The notes under the pieces: generated by a model
Seen by the model: the letters and a program-made list of their open reading frames with translations, nothing else
Database searches by the model: none
What the model was told of the DNA's origin: nothing
Made by a program: the position numbers and the translations under genes
Assembly: GCA_947631445.1 (NCBI GenBank)
Contig: CANRLN010000007.1
Coordinates: 1 to 61,727 of the forward strand
DNA: 61,727 nucleotides
Origin: an uncultured Clostridia bacterium
GTDB lineage: Bacteria > Bacillota > Clostridia > Oscillospirales > Ruminococcaceae
Direction of reading: 5' to 3'
In this document: piece after piece, positions 43,746 through 52,070 of the stretch
How positions within the stretch are numbered: the first letter of the stretch is position 1
How the letters are laid out: every line of letters starts with the position of its first letter

Positions 43746-43832
43746 TTATTGATAATAAAACCAACCATAATTGGTATAGCAGGTGTATCTCCAGCCATTT
43801 TTACAGGATTTATAATGTAACGTTACTTGAAT
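43746..43832 (-). CDS. Trp/Tyr/Cys-rich peptide, possible truncated bacteriocin
   Basis: The frame from 43832 has no ATG/GTG/TTG before VTLHYKSCKNGWR, then YTCYTNYGWFYYQ and TAA 43748. Its composition (two Cys, three Trp, eight aromatic in 26) is unlike chance. It lies straight after the promoter at 43833 and before a terminator-like hairpin and a MacB-type exporter, as bacteriocin genes of lactococcin-972 type do. The 5' end seems deleted. An alternative frame gives an 18-codon MAGDTPAIPIMV peptide, without a ribosome site. Confidence 0.3.
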   Translation of the reverse strand: MQVTLHYKSCKNGWRYTCYTNYGWFYYQ

Positions 43833-43861
43833 ATTATATCATAATATTTTCTAAAAGTCAA
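43817..43861 (-). promoter_or_regulatory. Promoter with palindromic operator for the exporter operon
   Basis: Minus strand TTGACT 43861-43856, 17-base spacer, TATAAT 43838-43833, then the perfect palindrome GTAACGTTAC (43826-43817) at the start of transcription. The palindrome is a good candidate repressor site. Confidence 0.7.
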
Positions 43862-43981
43862 TACTTACCTGAAAATCTTATAAAAAATAGCAAACAATAT
43901 ATATATTATTGAATTAATATATTTAATTTTGACAATTGTCAAAAAATTTTTAGGTTTAATCTATACTTAAAAATATACACT

Positions 43982-44602
43982 TTAAAAGAATAATGCAGTA
44001 GCCATAGGGTCGTCAAAAACTTTACCATTCAGAAAATCTCCTTATCTTTTTTATCGACTACACCTCCCATTTCTGTATAATATCCCATACCATTCAATAT
44101 CATTAAAACTTTTTACCAACATATTATATTGCTTCTTAATCAACCTATCATATCCATTTTTGTTCAAAGCACTGATTAATATTTTAAGCAACATTTTCCA
44201 TTCGCTCACAAAATCTTTTTTTGATATTTCTACTTTTTTTGAATTAACCAATACCTTTTGCAAATCACCTTTAAGACTTTCCCAATTTGCATATATGAAA
44301 AGTGTTTCTCCATTCCATTCTAATTTCCAATCTGCCCTAAATGTATCCGGAAGCCAATGGACTAACAATTCTCCACTTTTTTGTACTTGAATATGTTGCA
44401 AAATTATTAAAATATCATCTATCATATAACTAACATCATATTTGTATGATAATGGTATTCCTACATGATTCCAAAATAAGATTAATTCCTCAGTGTCCAT
44501 TGGAAATACACTCTCTATTGCCTCTGAAAGTTTATTATCATTAGCATTAGTTTGACTTAAAATATAAGGATTGCTTGTTTGAATATAAAAATTAAAATTC
44601 AT
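43982..44602 (-). pseudogene. Immunity-type gene with C-terminal frameshifts
   Basis: ATG 44602 with GGAGG upstream. The intact part reads NFNFYIQTSNPYIL, FPMDTEELILFWNHVG, LLVHWLPDTFRADWKLEW, ISKKDFVSEWKMLL, and so on to FNDIEWYG. It then stops early (44051), but shifting frame gives YTEMGGVVDKKDKEIF and a second shift LNGKVFDDPMATALFF to TAA 43984. About 205 residues are implied. The gene follows a toxin tail (44614), so an immunity role is likely. The C-terminal D-D-P pattern recalls the fragment at 40929. Confidence 0.55.
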
Positions 44603-44613
44603 AGTTACCTCCT

Positions 44614-44684
44614 TTATTCCACCGGATACCCATGCCATGTACCAGTTCCATTGTTTCTTACTAATATGCTATAAATATAAATTT
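44614..44684 (-). pseudogene. 3' tail of a polymorphic toxin
   Basis: An open stretch reads IYIYSILVRNNGTGTWHGYPVE and ends TAA 44616-44614, twelve bases before the start of the immunity-type gene. Overlap of a toxin end with its immunity gene is the usual order. Gly/Trp/His-rich ending GTWHGYPV is typical of nuclease toxin tips. Nothing else of the toxin is left. Confidence 0.45.
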
Positions 44685-44740
44685 ATAAGCATTAATGCTA
44701 AAAAGCAAAGCACTTAATAAAAAGCGAGAAAGAGTGAGTA

Positions 44741-44968
44741 ATGGTGGAAAATAAACTAAGTTTCAGAGAATTTCTCCAAAATAAACGTGAAAGCAAACGA
44801 ATAACTATGCGACAGCTTGCGGAAAAATTGAGTATTTCTGCTCCGTTTTTGATTGACGTTGAAAAAGATAGGCGCAATTCTCCTATGGATATGGAAAAAC
44901 TTAATCTGCTAAAAGAGATTTTAGAACTTGACGAGTATCAGCTAATGCTTAATTTGGCGGGAAAATAA
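44741..44968 (+). CDS. XRE-family helix-turn-helix protein
   Basis: 75 residues, a single HTH: MRQLAEKLSISAPFLIDVEKDRRNSP with the turn at SISAP. It ends soon after the domain (MLNLAGK). GAGTGAG lies before the ATG. Such short XRE proteins regulate mobile elements or toxin-antitoxin genes. It overlaps the end of the tfoX-like fragment on the other strand. Confidence 0.8.
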   Translation: MVENKLSFREFLQNKRESKRITMRQLAEKLSISAPFLIDVEKDRRNSPMDMEKLNLLKEILELDEYQLMLNLAGK

Positions 44969-45065
44969 AGAAAAATGGTTGTTCCCGATTTGCCCGATAG
45001 AACACGTTGTCCAATTCTGACAACTGCTCCAATATGAAATTAAAATATTCTTTGCTTGACGCCAT
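44949..45065 (-). pseudogene. TfoX/Sxy N-terminal domain, truncated
   Basis: ATG 45065, MASSKEYFNFILEQLSELD, then VFYRAN, after which similarity ends and 12 unrelated residues run to TAA 44951. The beginning is that of TfoX-like proteins (MASSKEYLDFILEQL...). About 70% of the domain is missing, lost at the junction with the XRE gene. Confidence 0.65.
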
Positions 45066-45080
45066 CTGTCAAATCTCTCC

Positions 45081-45548
45081 TTATAACTCACAAACCATGA
45101 TATATTCTTCGGCATTCTCATCAATTGTCTGGAAACCTAACGCCTTATACATTTTTACCGCATAATTTGCTTTCTGCACAGCAAGCGAGGCTCTTTTGTA
45201 ACCCTGCTCCCTGAGTAATTCGAGCATCCTGTGCATCATATCTGTTCCGATGCCCCTGCCGCGATATTCCTTATACAGTGAGATAGCGAAGGACGGAGTG
45301 TCGTCATCTACATGTCCATAATCACTTATTAACCTTGTCCAAACAGCACCAACGACTTTACCATCCGCCTCGGCCACAAGACAATTGTCAGCAGAACCTT
45401 TTCCGAAGTCATTATAATACAGAGCAAGTTCCGGTTGTGCTATAATCGACCTATCCGGTGGTTCCACACCTTCAGGAATGAAGATCGCCTCGTACAAGAA
45501 GTTTTTTAACAATTCAGTTTCATCGTTTCTGAGCTTTCGTATTATCAT
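45081..45548 (-). CDS. GNAT-family N-acetyltransferase
   Basis: 155 residues. Motif A: ISLYKEYRGRGIGTDMMHRMLELLREQGY with acetyl-CoA loop RGRGIG; then ALGFQTIDENAEEYIM near the end. DNA here is richer in G and C than the neighbourhood, with more CTG/GCC-type codons, suggesting recent transfer. It starts right after the tfoX fragment and may have come with it. Substrate unknown. Confidence 0.88.
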   Translation of the reverse strand: MIIRKLRNDETELLKNFLYEAIFIPEGVEPPDRSIIAQPELALYYNDFGKGSADNCLVAEADGKVVGAVWTRLISDYGHVDDDTPSFAISLYKEYRGRGIGTDMMHRMLELLREQGYKRASLAVQKANYAVKMYKALGFQTIDENAEEYIMVCEL

Positions 45549-45631
45549 CTACATCATATTCCTTTCTGACATCTATCTCGAACACTCAACACCCCGACTA
45601 TCTAACTCGGCAACTCTACTCTCACACTTCT

Positions 45632-46031
45632 TTAATCGTACTGTCGTGGGCAAGTTACCACAGAGTATTGCACAATTATATTTTCGCTTTGATTAAACTC
45701 AGTATAATAATACATAAATTTATAAGTTACAAAATTCCGATAATCACATTCAAAAACCTGACCGTTTTTATAAAATTCTGCACTATCAGCTACTTCAAAA
45801 CCATTTACAAGATAATAATAGCTTTCCAACTCTCCTGACGAGTAAACTGTATAAATCAAAGCATTTACTGGTTTTCCGCCTTCTGCACGTGGCTTATCAT
45901 ATGCCTGTCCGTCATTGGTAACACCTTTTTCATTTTCGTATTCATAAAAAACTGTTCTTCATCAAGTATCCCGTTTTTGAAAACATATTTCGGAGATAGA
46001 ATCTCCAGTGCTTTTTTTGAGAATTATCCAT
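45632..46031 (-). pseudogene. YwqK-like antitoxin gene broken by homopolymer frameshifts
   Basis: ATG 46031 begins MDNSQKK; frame shift in a run of seven A gives ALEILSPKYVFKNGILDEEQ; frame shift in a run of six T gives YEYENEKGVTNDGQAYDK, then LIYTVYSSGELESYYYLVNG and AEFYKNGQVFE. The paired tyrosine/glycine repeats match the next gene. Both faults are in homopolymers, so a sequencing cause cannot be excluded. Confidence 0.65.
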
Positions 46032-46110
46032 TTATTCCACCGTCTTTCAGCGCTCTATATTTCCAATATTAGACAGGATAACATATTATAAAGACAAAAG
46101 TTTTCATAGA

Positions 46111-46554
46111 TTAAACCTCATCTTGCTTTATAATATTACCTTTTTCATCATATTCAATGTATTTTTTATGCCTCGAATGATCGCTCAATTCAAGAACTTC
46201 CTTTACAGCACCATTTTCAAACCATTTCATAACAAATGCCTTTTCAGAATCTTTTTGGTAATCAGTATATTTTGAAATATTGCCATTTTTATAAAATTCA
46301 ACACTTTGTCCTTCTTCATAACCACTATTATAAAAGCTGTAGCCAGATAAAGTACCATTGGGAAATAATTCATATAACAATCCGCTAAAAGGTTCTTTTT
46401 TGCTATTTGTATTTATAAAAAGTCTTTCATAGTGGTTAAAACCGTCCTCCCAATAAGACTCAAAAGAAAACTTCTCCTCATCATATGGAATTCCCTCTTT
46501 TTTTATAATGTCTAATGACAGAATTTTGTCATAGCTAAAGTCATATTCAAACAT
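46111..46554 (-). CDS. YwqK/MORN-like antitoxin (immunity) protein
   Basis: 147 residues with three MORN-type repeats: LYELFPNGTLSGYSFYNSG, VEFYKNGNISKYTDY and MKWFENGAVKEVLEL, ending IEYDEKGNII. In Bacillus YwqK protects from the deaminase toxin YwqJ. AAGAGG precedes the ATG. It is followed by the broken paralogue at 45632. A cognate toxin is not visible, so it is an orphan. Confidence 0.75.
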   Translation of the reverse strand: MFEYDFSYDKILSLDIIKKEGIPYDEEKFSFESYWEDGFNHYERLFINTNSKKEPFSGLLYELFPNGTLSGYSFYNSGYEEGQSVEFYKNGNISKYTDYQKDSEKAFVMKWFENGAVKEVLELSDHSRHKKYIEYDEKGNIIKQDEV

Positions 46555-46584
46555 TAAAAACCTCTTGTTATTAAATAAGGTGAC

Positions 46585-46947
46585 TTATTTGTTGTCACTG
46601 AATATATTGATTGGACTTTCGTTCACTTCATGAACAATTTTTATAAAATCGTTATATTCTTCGGCATTCAAATGAGTAAAAGTTTGATTAGATGTCAAAA
46701 TCTCATTGGAATGTCTTTTGATTCTTTCTATAATGTAAACAGGAAGCCAACCTATTTTTTTCCACAGAATATAGTAAAAAAGTATCTCCGAAATCAATTG
46801 TTCCTCAGCGTCACGAGAGGCTTCAACCTCATCATCCTCCAATCTTGCGATATTGGATTCATCTAAAGGACGTCTTTTAAATACGATGTCTATGGTTCTT
46901 TGGGTATTGGCTTTGACTTCGAAATAGGTATTACTGTCTATGTACAT
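46585..46947 (-). CDS. Hypothetical protein, immunity-cluster context
   Basis: 120 residues, mostly helical: MYIDSNTYFEVKANTQRTID, a charged middle (ARLEDDEVEASRDAEEQL), then LFYYILWKKIGWLPVYIIE. No family recognised. GGGAGGG precedes the ATG. The 30-base gap to the YwqK gene implies one transcript. Confidence 0.55.
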   Translation of the reverse strand: MYIDSNTYFEVKANTQRTIDIVFKRRPLDESNIARLEDDEVEASRDAEEQLISEILFYYILWKKIGWLPVYIIERIKRHSNEILTSNQTFTHLNAEEYNDFIKIVHEVNESPINIFSDNK

Positions 46948-47172
46948 ATTATATCCCTCCCTTATTCTGTAATTAGAATGTTATTGTTATGAATAGCTTA
47001 AATGCTAATATCTGGATGTATTTCAAAGAATTGAGCTATTACATCGCTGCAACTGTCGCAACATTCCAACATTTTAATCACGCTCCATAAATAGCATTAA
47101 ATATATAATCAGGATATAAAACTCTAAGGTTATTCAATTCCTGTTCTCAATGCTGGAGTATCAGCATTTATT

Positions 47173-47395
47173 CTAAATGTATAATTCTTTATGTTTTATC
47201 TCGTTGGATAAGAAATTGTATTCCTCACCGTCGATAGCCACTTCAAAACTGTTTTGTGTTACTGCTTCAATTCTGTTTTTACCTTTTTTAAATATTTGCT
47301 TATTTGCCCACTGTTACTCCGTTTTTAAGAATACGTGCTTCCCAATCAGGCATTTCCTGTTTCTGAGCGTTTTCCTCAATTTACCTTTTCATTAT
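47173..47395 (-). pseudogene. Decayed small gene
   Basis: Frames joined by shifts give EENAQKQEMPDWEARILKN, GVTVGK, then KGKNRIEAVTQNSFEVA and YNFLSNEIKHKELYI to TAG 47175. The Asn/Lys/Glu-rich sense and the common length of about 80 residues suggest a real former gene. Function unknown. Confidence 0.4.
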
Positions 47396-47609
47396 ATCAT
47401 AAATAACCCTTCAAAATCAAGATTAGGATAAAAAATTAACAAAATAATAATATAAATCCTTTTATACTATAAAAAATAGCAAATTATAGAATGTTTTTTA
47501 TGCCTATTATAGATAGTTTTTAACATATTTTTATAGAATTACTTGCATTTTCTATATTTAGCATTATCAAGAAAGCATATGTGCAAATATTACAATTTCG
47601 TACCATCTA
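47396..47609. other. Non-coding stretch
   Basis: AT-rich spacer between two decayed genes; nothing recognisable. Confidence 0.4.
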
Positions 47610-47638
47610 TTGACACATTAGAACATTTGTACTATAAG
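47610..47638 (+). promoter_or_regulatory. Promoter overlapped by a SOS-box-like sequence
   Basis: TTGACA 47610-47615, 17 bases, TATAAG 47633-47638. GAACATTTGTAC (47621-47632) within the spacer resembles the Gram-positive LexA box GAAC-N4-GTTC with one mismatch. It stands upstream of a LexA-like gene remnant. Confidence 0.5.
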
Positions 47639-47681
47639 AAATTCATAGGAATAATTTCCTATTAAAAAAGGTGTGTTAAAA

Positions 47682-47879
47682 TTGCATATTATTAGCCCTA
47701 AGTATTACGATAGAATTGAAAAATTTATTGATGAGTATAAAGAGGAAAACGGTTGCTCTCCAAACACTCGTGAGATTGCAAACGGCACTGGCTTTACCTA
47801 ATCAGCAACCAACCAATATTTGATGACTATGCGTGAAAACGGTATGATTGAGTACAAATATCATAATCCAAAAAGATAA
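47682..47879 (+). pseudogene. LexA-type DNA-binding domain with in-frame stop
   Basis: From TTG 47682: IISPKYYDRIEKFIDEY, then EENGCSPNTREIANGTGF, a TAA at 47799, SATNQYLMTMRENGMIEY and TAA 47879. This is the LexA N-terminal winged helix (S-P-x-T-R-E-I-A). The autocleavage domain is missing. A SOS-like site precedes it. Confidence 0.7.
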
Positions 47880-47888
47880 GAAATTTAA

Positions 47889-48233
47889 AACAAAGACGAA
47901 AATGGCAATTTAATTATGGATAAAAAGCAAGCAGAAATCGTCAAGAGAATTTTTAGAGAATACATGCAAGGGAAAAGCCTTCAACAAATTGCAAATAGTC
48001 TTATGGCTGATAAAATTTTAACGGCAACTGGCAACCCAAAATAGCGTCCCCAAAGCATAAAAAAGATTTTGCAAAATGAGAAATACATAGGTGAAGCTTT
48101 ACTTCAGAAAACTTATACTGTTGATTTTTTAACGATGAGTTGGTCAGGCTTTTGATTAAGAAAATCACTGTGTTTGATGAGTGTTTTAAGGTTGAGTTTA
48201 AATCGAGGATGATAAATAGAATAGAAAGATAAA
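47889..48233 (+). pseudogene. Serine-recombinase remnant, internal and C-terminal pieces
   Basis: From 47889: NKDENGNLIMDKKQAEIVKR, then FREYMQGKSLQQIANSL, an in-frame TAG at 48042, [19 protein letters not shown], then a frame jump to [17 protein letters not shown]...VEFKSRM and TAA 48233. These are the recombinase and zinc-beta-ribbon linker parts plus the far C-terminus; the coiled coil between them is deleted. Confidence 0.8.
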
Positions 48234-48464
48234 GCATTGTAAAAATATAGAGCTTTTGTTATAATGTGATTAACTTCTATAAAATTCTAAATAATAATCT
48301 TTAATATTGTATGATTATACGAATTTTTTTAATTAAGCAAAAATTAGCTTGATTTTTTTCTCAAATAATGTTATAATTTAATTGAGAATTTTTTTAAAAT
48401 TTCTAATAAAATTATAAGCAAATATTTTATGAAAAAAATACAATTTAAAGAAAGGTTTAAACAA

Positions 48465-48917
48465 ATGCGTTCAGGTATAGTAGCACTCACAAATATGTGC
48501 ATGATTTATGATGATAAAGGCAACGTACTTATTGAAGAAAAGGTCGGCAGAAATTACAAAGGTCTTATTTTCCCTGGCGGTCACCTTGAACGTGGCGAAC
48601 CGATTGTCGATTCTGTAATCCGTGAAATCAAAGAGGAAACAGGGCTTACAATTTCTGATTTACAGATTTGCGGAGTAAAAGATTGGATTCAAAAGGACGG
48701 CTCACGATATATCGTCTTTCTTTACAAAACGAACAGTTTCAGCGGTGAAATCAAATCTTCATCAGAGGGTGAAGTCTTCTGGATTCCACTTGACGAGCTT
48801 AAGAAAAAGGCTGACTTTTGGCATTTGGATAAAATGCTTGAAGTCTTTTGCAAAGATGAATTTTCAGAAGTATTTTTTGACGCTACTGATGAAGATTATG
48901 ATGTTATAATAAAATAA
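48465..48917 (+). CDS. NUDIX hydrolase
   Basis: About 150 residues. The Nudix box is complete: GGHLERGEPIVDSVIREIKEETGL (G-x5-E-x7-R-E-x2-E-E-x-G, with E at the right places). Starts from ATG 48465 with GAAAGG nine bases upstream; ATG 48429 has no site. N-terminal LTNMCMIYDDKGNVLIEEK suits the MutT/8-oxo-dGTP-type group, hydrolysing nucleoside diphosphate derivatives. Lies upstream of the MBL gene with a 26-base gap. Confidence 0.93.
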   Translation: MRSGIVALTNMCMIYDDKGNVLIEEKVGRNYKGLIFPGGHLERGEPIVDSVIREIKEETGLTISDLQICGVKDWIQKDGSRYIVFLYKTNSFSGEIKSSSEGEVFWIPLDELKKKADFWHLDKMLEVFCKDEFSEVFFDATDEDYDVIIK

Positions 48918-48943
48918 ATCTATAAAAAATAAAGGTGCTTAAT

Positions 48944-49411
48944 ATGCAGAAAATATCTGAAAATATAGAGTATATTTCTGCAGACGGTAATCCATTGTCG
49001 TGTGATGTGGGGATAATTCATGGTGGAAAATGTGACTGGATTTTTGACGTTGGAAATAACGAAAATTCCGCACAGATTATTAATAGCGTTTCAAAACCTA
49101 AGAATATAATTTTATCACATTTTCATATCGACCATAGCGATAATTTAAAGAAAATAAAATATGATAATTTATATTGCGGAAGTTTTTCCAGAAAGAAATT
49201 TTCGGACGGTATTGAAATAAATCGTGATTTAAATATCAAAGATGAAATAAACTTTACAATTTTTCCTGTTCCGTGTTGTCATACCAAAGATTCAGTCGAA
49301 CTGCTTATTGACGAGAAATATGCGTTTTTAGGCGACTGTATCTACCCCATGCATAAAGACGAGACGGAAAAGCAGTTTATAACGCAGGACAGCTTCACGA
49401 AACAATTATAA
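48944..49411 (+). CDS. Metallo-beta-lactamase-fold hydrolase, C-terminally frameshifted
   Basis: From ATG 48944 (AAAGGTG upstream; GTG 48935 is possible). Metal motif SHFHIDHSDN gives H-x-H-x-D-H, then PVPCCHTKDSVELLI with the third His and LGDCIY with the bridging Asp. Small hydrolase of the glyoxalase II type. Near 49365 the frame should change to AVYNAGQLHETIITLQNLNAKYFLISHDKNFI, which is instead fused to the VWA gene. The frame as written ends early at 49411, losing the last metal-site His. Confidence 0.75.
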   Translation: MQKISENIEYISADGNPLSCDVGIIHGGKCDWIFDVGNNENSAQIINSVSKPKNIILSHFHIDHSDNLKKIKYDNLYCGSFSRKKFSDGIEINRDLNIKDEINFTIFPVPCCHTKDSVELLIDEKYAFLGDCIYPMHKDETEKQFITQDSFTKQL

Positions 49412-49413
49412 CT

Positions 49414-51570
49414 TTGCAGAATTTAAATGCAAAATATTTTCTTATAAGTCATGATAAAAATTTTATTCATACAAAAGAAGATGTTATTTTACGGCTTGAA
49501 AAAATCTATAATTTAAGAGAAAAAATAATCCATACATTAATATTTAAATCAGGAAGAAAAATGATTTCGATAGAAAAATTCCGAAAAAGCGATATGAAAT
49601 TCAAAGTTCCAATGGCAGGAACAGGAAATTTACAGAAAACTACTGACATTGAAAGCGTAATGAACAAGGATATACTCTGCACAGGTGTTGTAGGGCTTGT
49701 TGGTGAGCCTTTTTCAATTGAAACTAAATCAAAATTTGACAAGGCAACTTTAACATTTGAAATTGACAAGTCAAAGCTTGGCGATACAGAATTTGACAAT
49801 CTGATGTTTTTGTGGTATAATGAGGAAGAAAATAACTTTGTTGAGCTTGAAACAACGCTTGATGAAGCAAAAGGCACTGCGAGCATTGAGACTACTCATT
49901 TTAGTCGATATATGATTGTTGACAAGAAAAAGTGGTTTGAAGCTTGGTCTGTAAAGTTTAATTATAACCCATATTCTGAAGGTCACGGAGCACCTATCAT
50001 TCGTTACAATACTGTTTTAGCAATAGACTGTTCAAGCAGTATGAGGACCAATGACCCCACAATGCAAGCTAAAGAAGCAGCTAAAGGTTTTCTTGGATAC
50101 ATAAATCAACAAGATACAGTTGGAATTGTTTTATTTAATGGCTTTGCAAAAATGGTATGCCCTATGACCAAGCAAAGTGAAAGAGGAAGATTAGATAATG
50201 CTGTAGAAGAAATCTATCAAAGCGGTGGAACAAACTTTGAAAACGCTTTAGGCAAATCTATAGAAACCTTTAACGCTAATGACATTGGTGCTATAAATGT
50301 AAATAATCGTATTTTACTTTTGACTGATGGTCAAGCTCCTTATCCTACTAATGCTATAAACAAGTGTAAAGAAAAAGGTATTAAAGTTTATACTGTTGGT
50401 TTAGGTTCAAGTGTAAATAACAGTATCTTGAATAAAATAGCGTCTGAAACAGGCGGAGAATATTATGAAGCTAAAAAAGCTGATGAGTTGCTTGGTATTT
50501 ATGCTGAATTCGGTTTTGGTGATGACTTTGATAAAACAGACACTGACGGAGATGGATTGTATGATGCTGTCGAAGTTGCCGGCATAAGATTACAAAATGG
50601 TGATGTACTTTATGGTTGTGACCCAAGTAATCCTGATACTAATGACGACGGCTTAAAAGACGGTGAAGAGATTGAGACTAGACCTCAGTATAGCAACAGA
50701 ACGATCTATAATGATGACGGAACAATTAACACTGTTGAGGGATATTATTTTGTTATGAAATCTGATCCAACTAAAGAGGATACAGACGGGGATAAGTTAA
50801 AGGATAATGTAGATGAATATCCTATGGATTTTAAGGTAATGTATTCTTTGGGTTCTGATAAATATATTGAGAACTTAAATAAACGTCTTGAACCAAAATA
50901 TGATGAAGCCTTACATACTAGTCATGATTATTTTGCAGAATGTGCAAAATATAGAATAGAATATATGATGAATGATTATTATGAGTACTCTCAGTGTTAT
51001 GAAGTATCAGATATAATCTTTGATGATTGGGATAACTTTTGTGATTGGTTTAAATCAAGTGTCGATTCTTATTCTAATACATATAAAATTACAAAGGAAA
51101 TACATTATTTTAGAAATAAACTGAATCGTGCACCTGAAACTTTAAGCGACTTATTGTTAGAATCAGATAAATGGGCATTATGTGCTGCTGCTAATTCGAT
51201 TTATCATATGAATGGTCAAGATGGTGTTTATAACCTTAAATTTATATCTAATTGTGGAAAATACGAGGCTGTTTATAATAAATATGGCGACCTATTAACA
51301 GAATACAATGATCCAATTAATATGGGAACATTTAATTATGCCAAGTACATTCCACATCCTTTAAAACACCTAAAGCTAGATGTATCTCCTTATGAAACTT
51401 ATGGAAACACTCCTGATACAACTGCTAGCAAAATTGATTATTCGACATACGACAATAATTCAAAAGCTAAAGAATATCATAAATCTATAAATGAACTAAT
51501 AAATTCTGATTATAATGGAGATAGAAAGATTGAGGAATATCAAAATATACTTGATAATATTTTGGAGTGA
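49414..51570 (+). CDS. VWA / thrombospondin-3 surface protein, N-terminally truncated, with toxin-like C-terminus
   Basis: 718 residues. Residues 1-38 are the tail of the preceding MBL gene (LISHDKNFIHTKED...). Unrelated sequence begins near residue 40: VPMAGTGNLQ, FDKATLTFEID, TTHFSRYMIVDKKKW. VWA domain about 198-365 with MIDAS DCSSS near residue 204 and ILLLTDGQAP. Calcium-binding TSP3 repeats DTDGDGLYD, DTNDDGLKD, DTDGDKLKD at about 378-465. The C-terminal region 480-718 includes KFISNCGKYEAVYNKYG and HLKLDVSPYETYGN, toxin-like. No signal peptide remains, so export from this copy is doubtful. Confidence 0.75.
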   Translation: MQNLNAKYFLISHDKNFIHTKEDVILRLEKIYNLREKIIHTLIFKSGRKMISIEKFRKSDMKFKVPMAGTGNLQKTTDIESVMNKDILCTGVVGLVGEPFSIETKSKFDKATLTFEIDKSKLGDTEFDNLMFLWYNEEENNFVELETTLDEAKGTASIETTHFSRYMIVDKKKWFEAWSVKFNYNPYSEGHGAPIIRYNTVLAIDCSSSMRTNDPTMQAKEAAKGFLGYINQQDTVGIVLFNGFAKMVCPMTKQSERGRLDNAVEEIYQSGGTNFENALGKSIETFNANDIGAINVNNRILLLTDGQAPYPTNAINKCKEKGIKVYTVGLGSSVNNSILNKIASETGGEYYEAKKADELLGIYAEFGFGDDFDKTDTDGDGLYDAVEVAGIRLQNGDVLYGCDPSNPDTNDDGLKDGEEIETRPQYSNRTIYNDDGTINTVEGYYFVMKSDPTKEDTDGDKLKDNVDEYPMDFKVMYSLGSDKYIENLNKRLEPKYDEALHTSHDYFAECAKYRIEYMMNDYYEYSQCYEVSDIIFDDWDNFCDWFKSSVDSYSNTYKITKEIHYFRNKLNRAPETLSDLLLESDKWALCAAANSIYHMNGQDGVYNLKFISNCGKYEAVYNKYGDLLTEYNDPINMGTFNYAKYIPHPLKHLKLDVSPYETYGNTPDTTASKIDYSTYDNNSKAKEYHKSINELINSDYNGDRKIEEYQNILDNILE

Positions 51571-51575
51571 ATATT

Positions 51576-51905
51576 ATGAAATTTGAAAAAATTTTTAAAA
51601 TTTATCTTTTGATAAATATAATTTTCCTTTTTCCTATGTTTCTTTTCTATTTTGGAAAAATTAATATTAAATGGGCTAGTGTATATGGATATTGTGTAGC
51701 TATATATTGTCAATATTGGCAGATTATTCATTTTATCCTCGCTGTTATATTTTTGATATTTAAAGTGCACTTAATCCTGAAAATTTCCAAAGGGAAAATA
51801 ATAGTTACTACTCTAAGTTTTGTCATTACAATTATACTAATTTTAATATCTATTTTCTTTAATGTATTGGCTACGATGAATTATATTGGTATGATGGGAA
51901 TATAA
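51576..51905 (+). CDS. Small membrane protein, candidate immunity partner
   Basis: 109 residues with three hydrophobic segments (around residues 8-26, 38-65 and 75-102). TTGGAG at the end of the VWA gene is its ribosome site; the ATG lies six bases after the VWA stop. A membrane protein encoded immediately after a toxin C-terminus is often the immunity factor. No family signature is visible. Confidence 0.6.
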   Translation: MKFEKIFKIYLLINIIFLFPMFLFYFGKINIKWASVYGYCVAIYCQYWQIIHFILAVIFLIFKVHLILKISKGKIIVTTLSFVITIILILISIFFNVLATMNYIGMMGI

Positions 51906-51945
51906 TGATTATCTATGTTCGGCTAAACATATCTATTTGATTTTT

Positions 51946-51978
51946 GCACTCAAGGTTAATTCCTTGGGTGCGTTTTTA
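51946..51978 (+). terminator. Terminator after the VWA/membrane-protein pair
   Basis: GCACTCAAGG / CCTTGGGTGC with loop TTAATT, then GTTTTTATC. Confidence 0.85.
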
Positions 51979-52026
51979 TCCATATACTAAATAATTATAT
52001 CATAAGTTTTGACTTAATGGACAAAA

Positions 52027-52070
52027 TAAACTCACAGAGGAGGAGACTTTCTCCCTTTGTGAGTTTTTTA
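52027..52070 (+). terminator. Second terminator-like hairpin
   Basis: AAACTCACAGAGGAGGAGA ... TCTCCCTTTGTGAGTTT with TTTATTT behind. It may stop leakage from the plus strand into the convergent toxin array. Confidence 0.75.

Noticed and set aside
47177-47431. 84-codon plus-strand ORF
   Set aside because: It is the complement of a decayed minus-strand gene.
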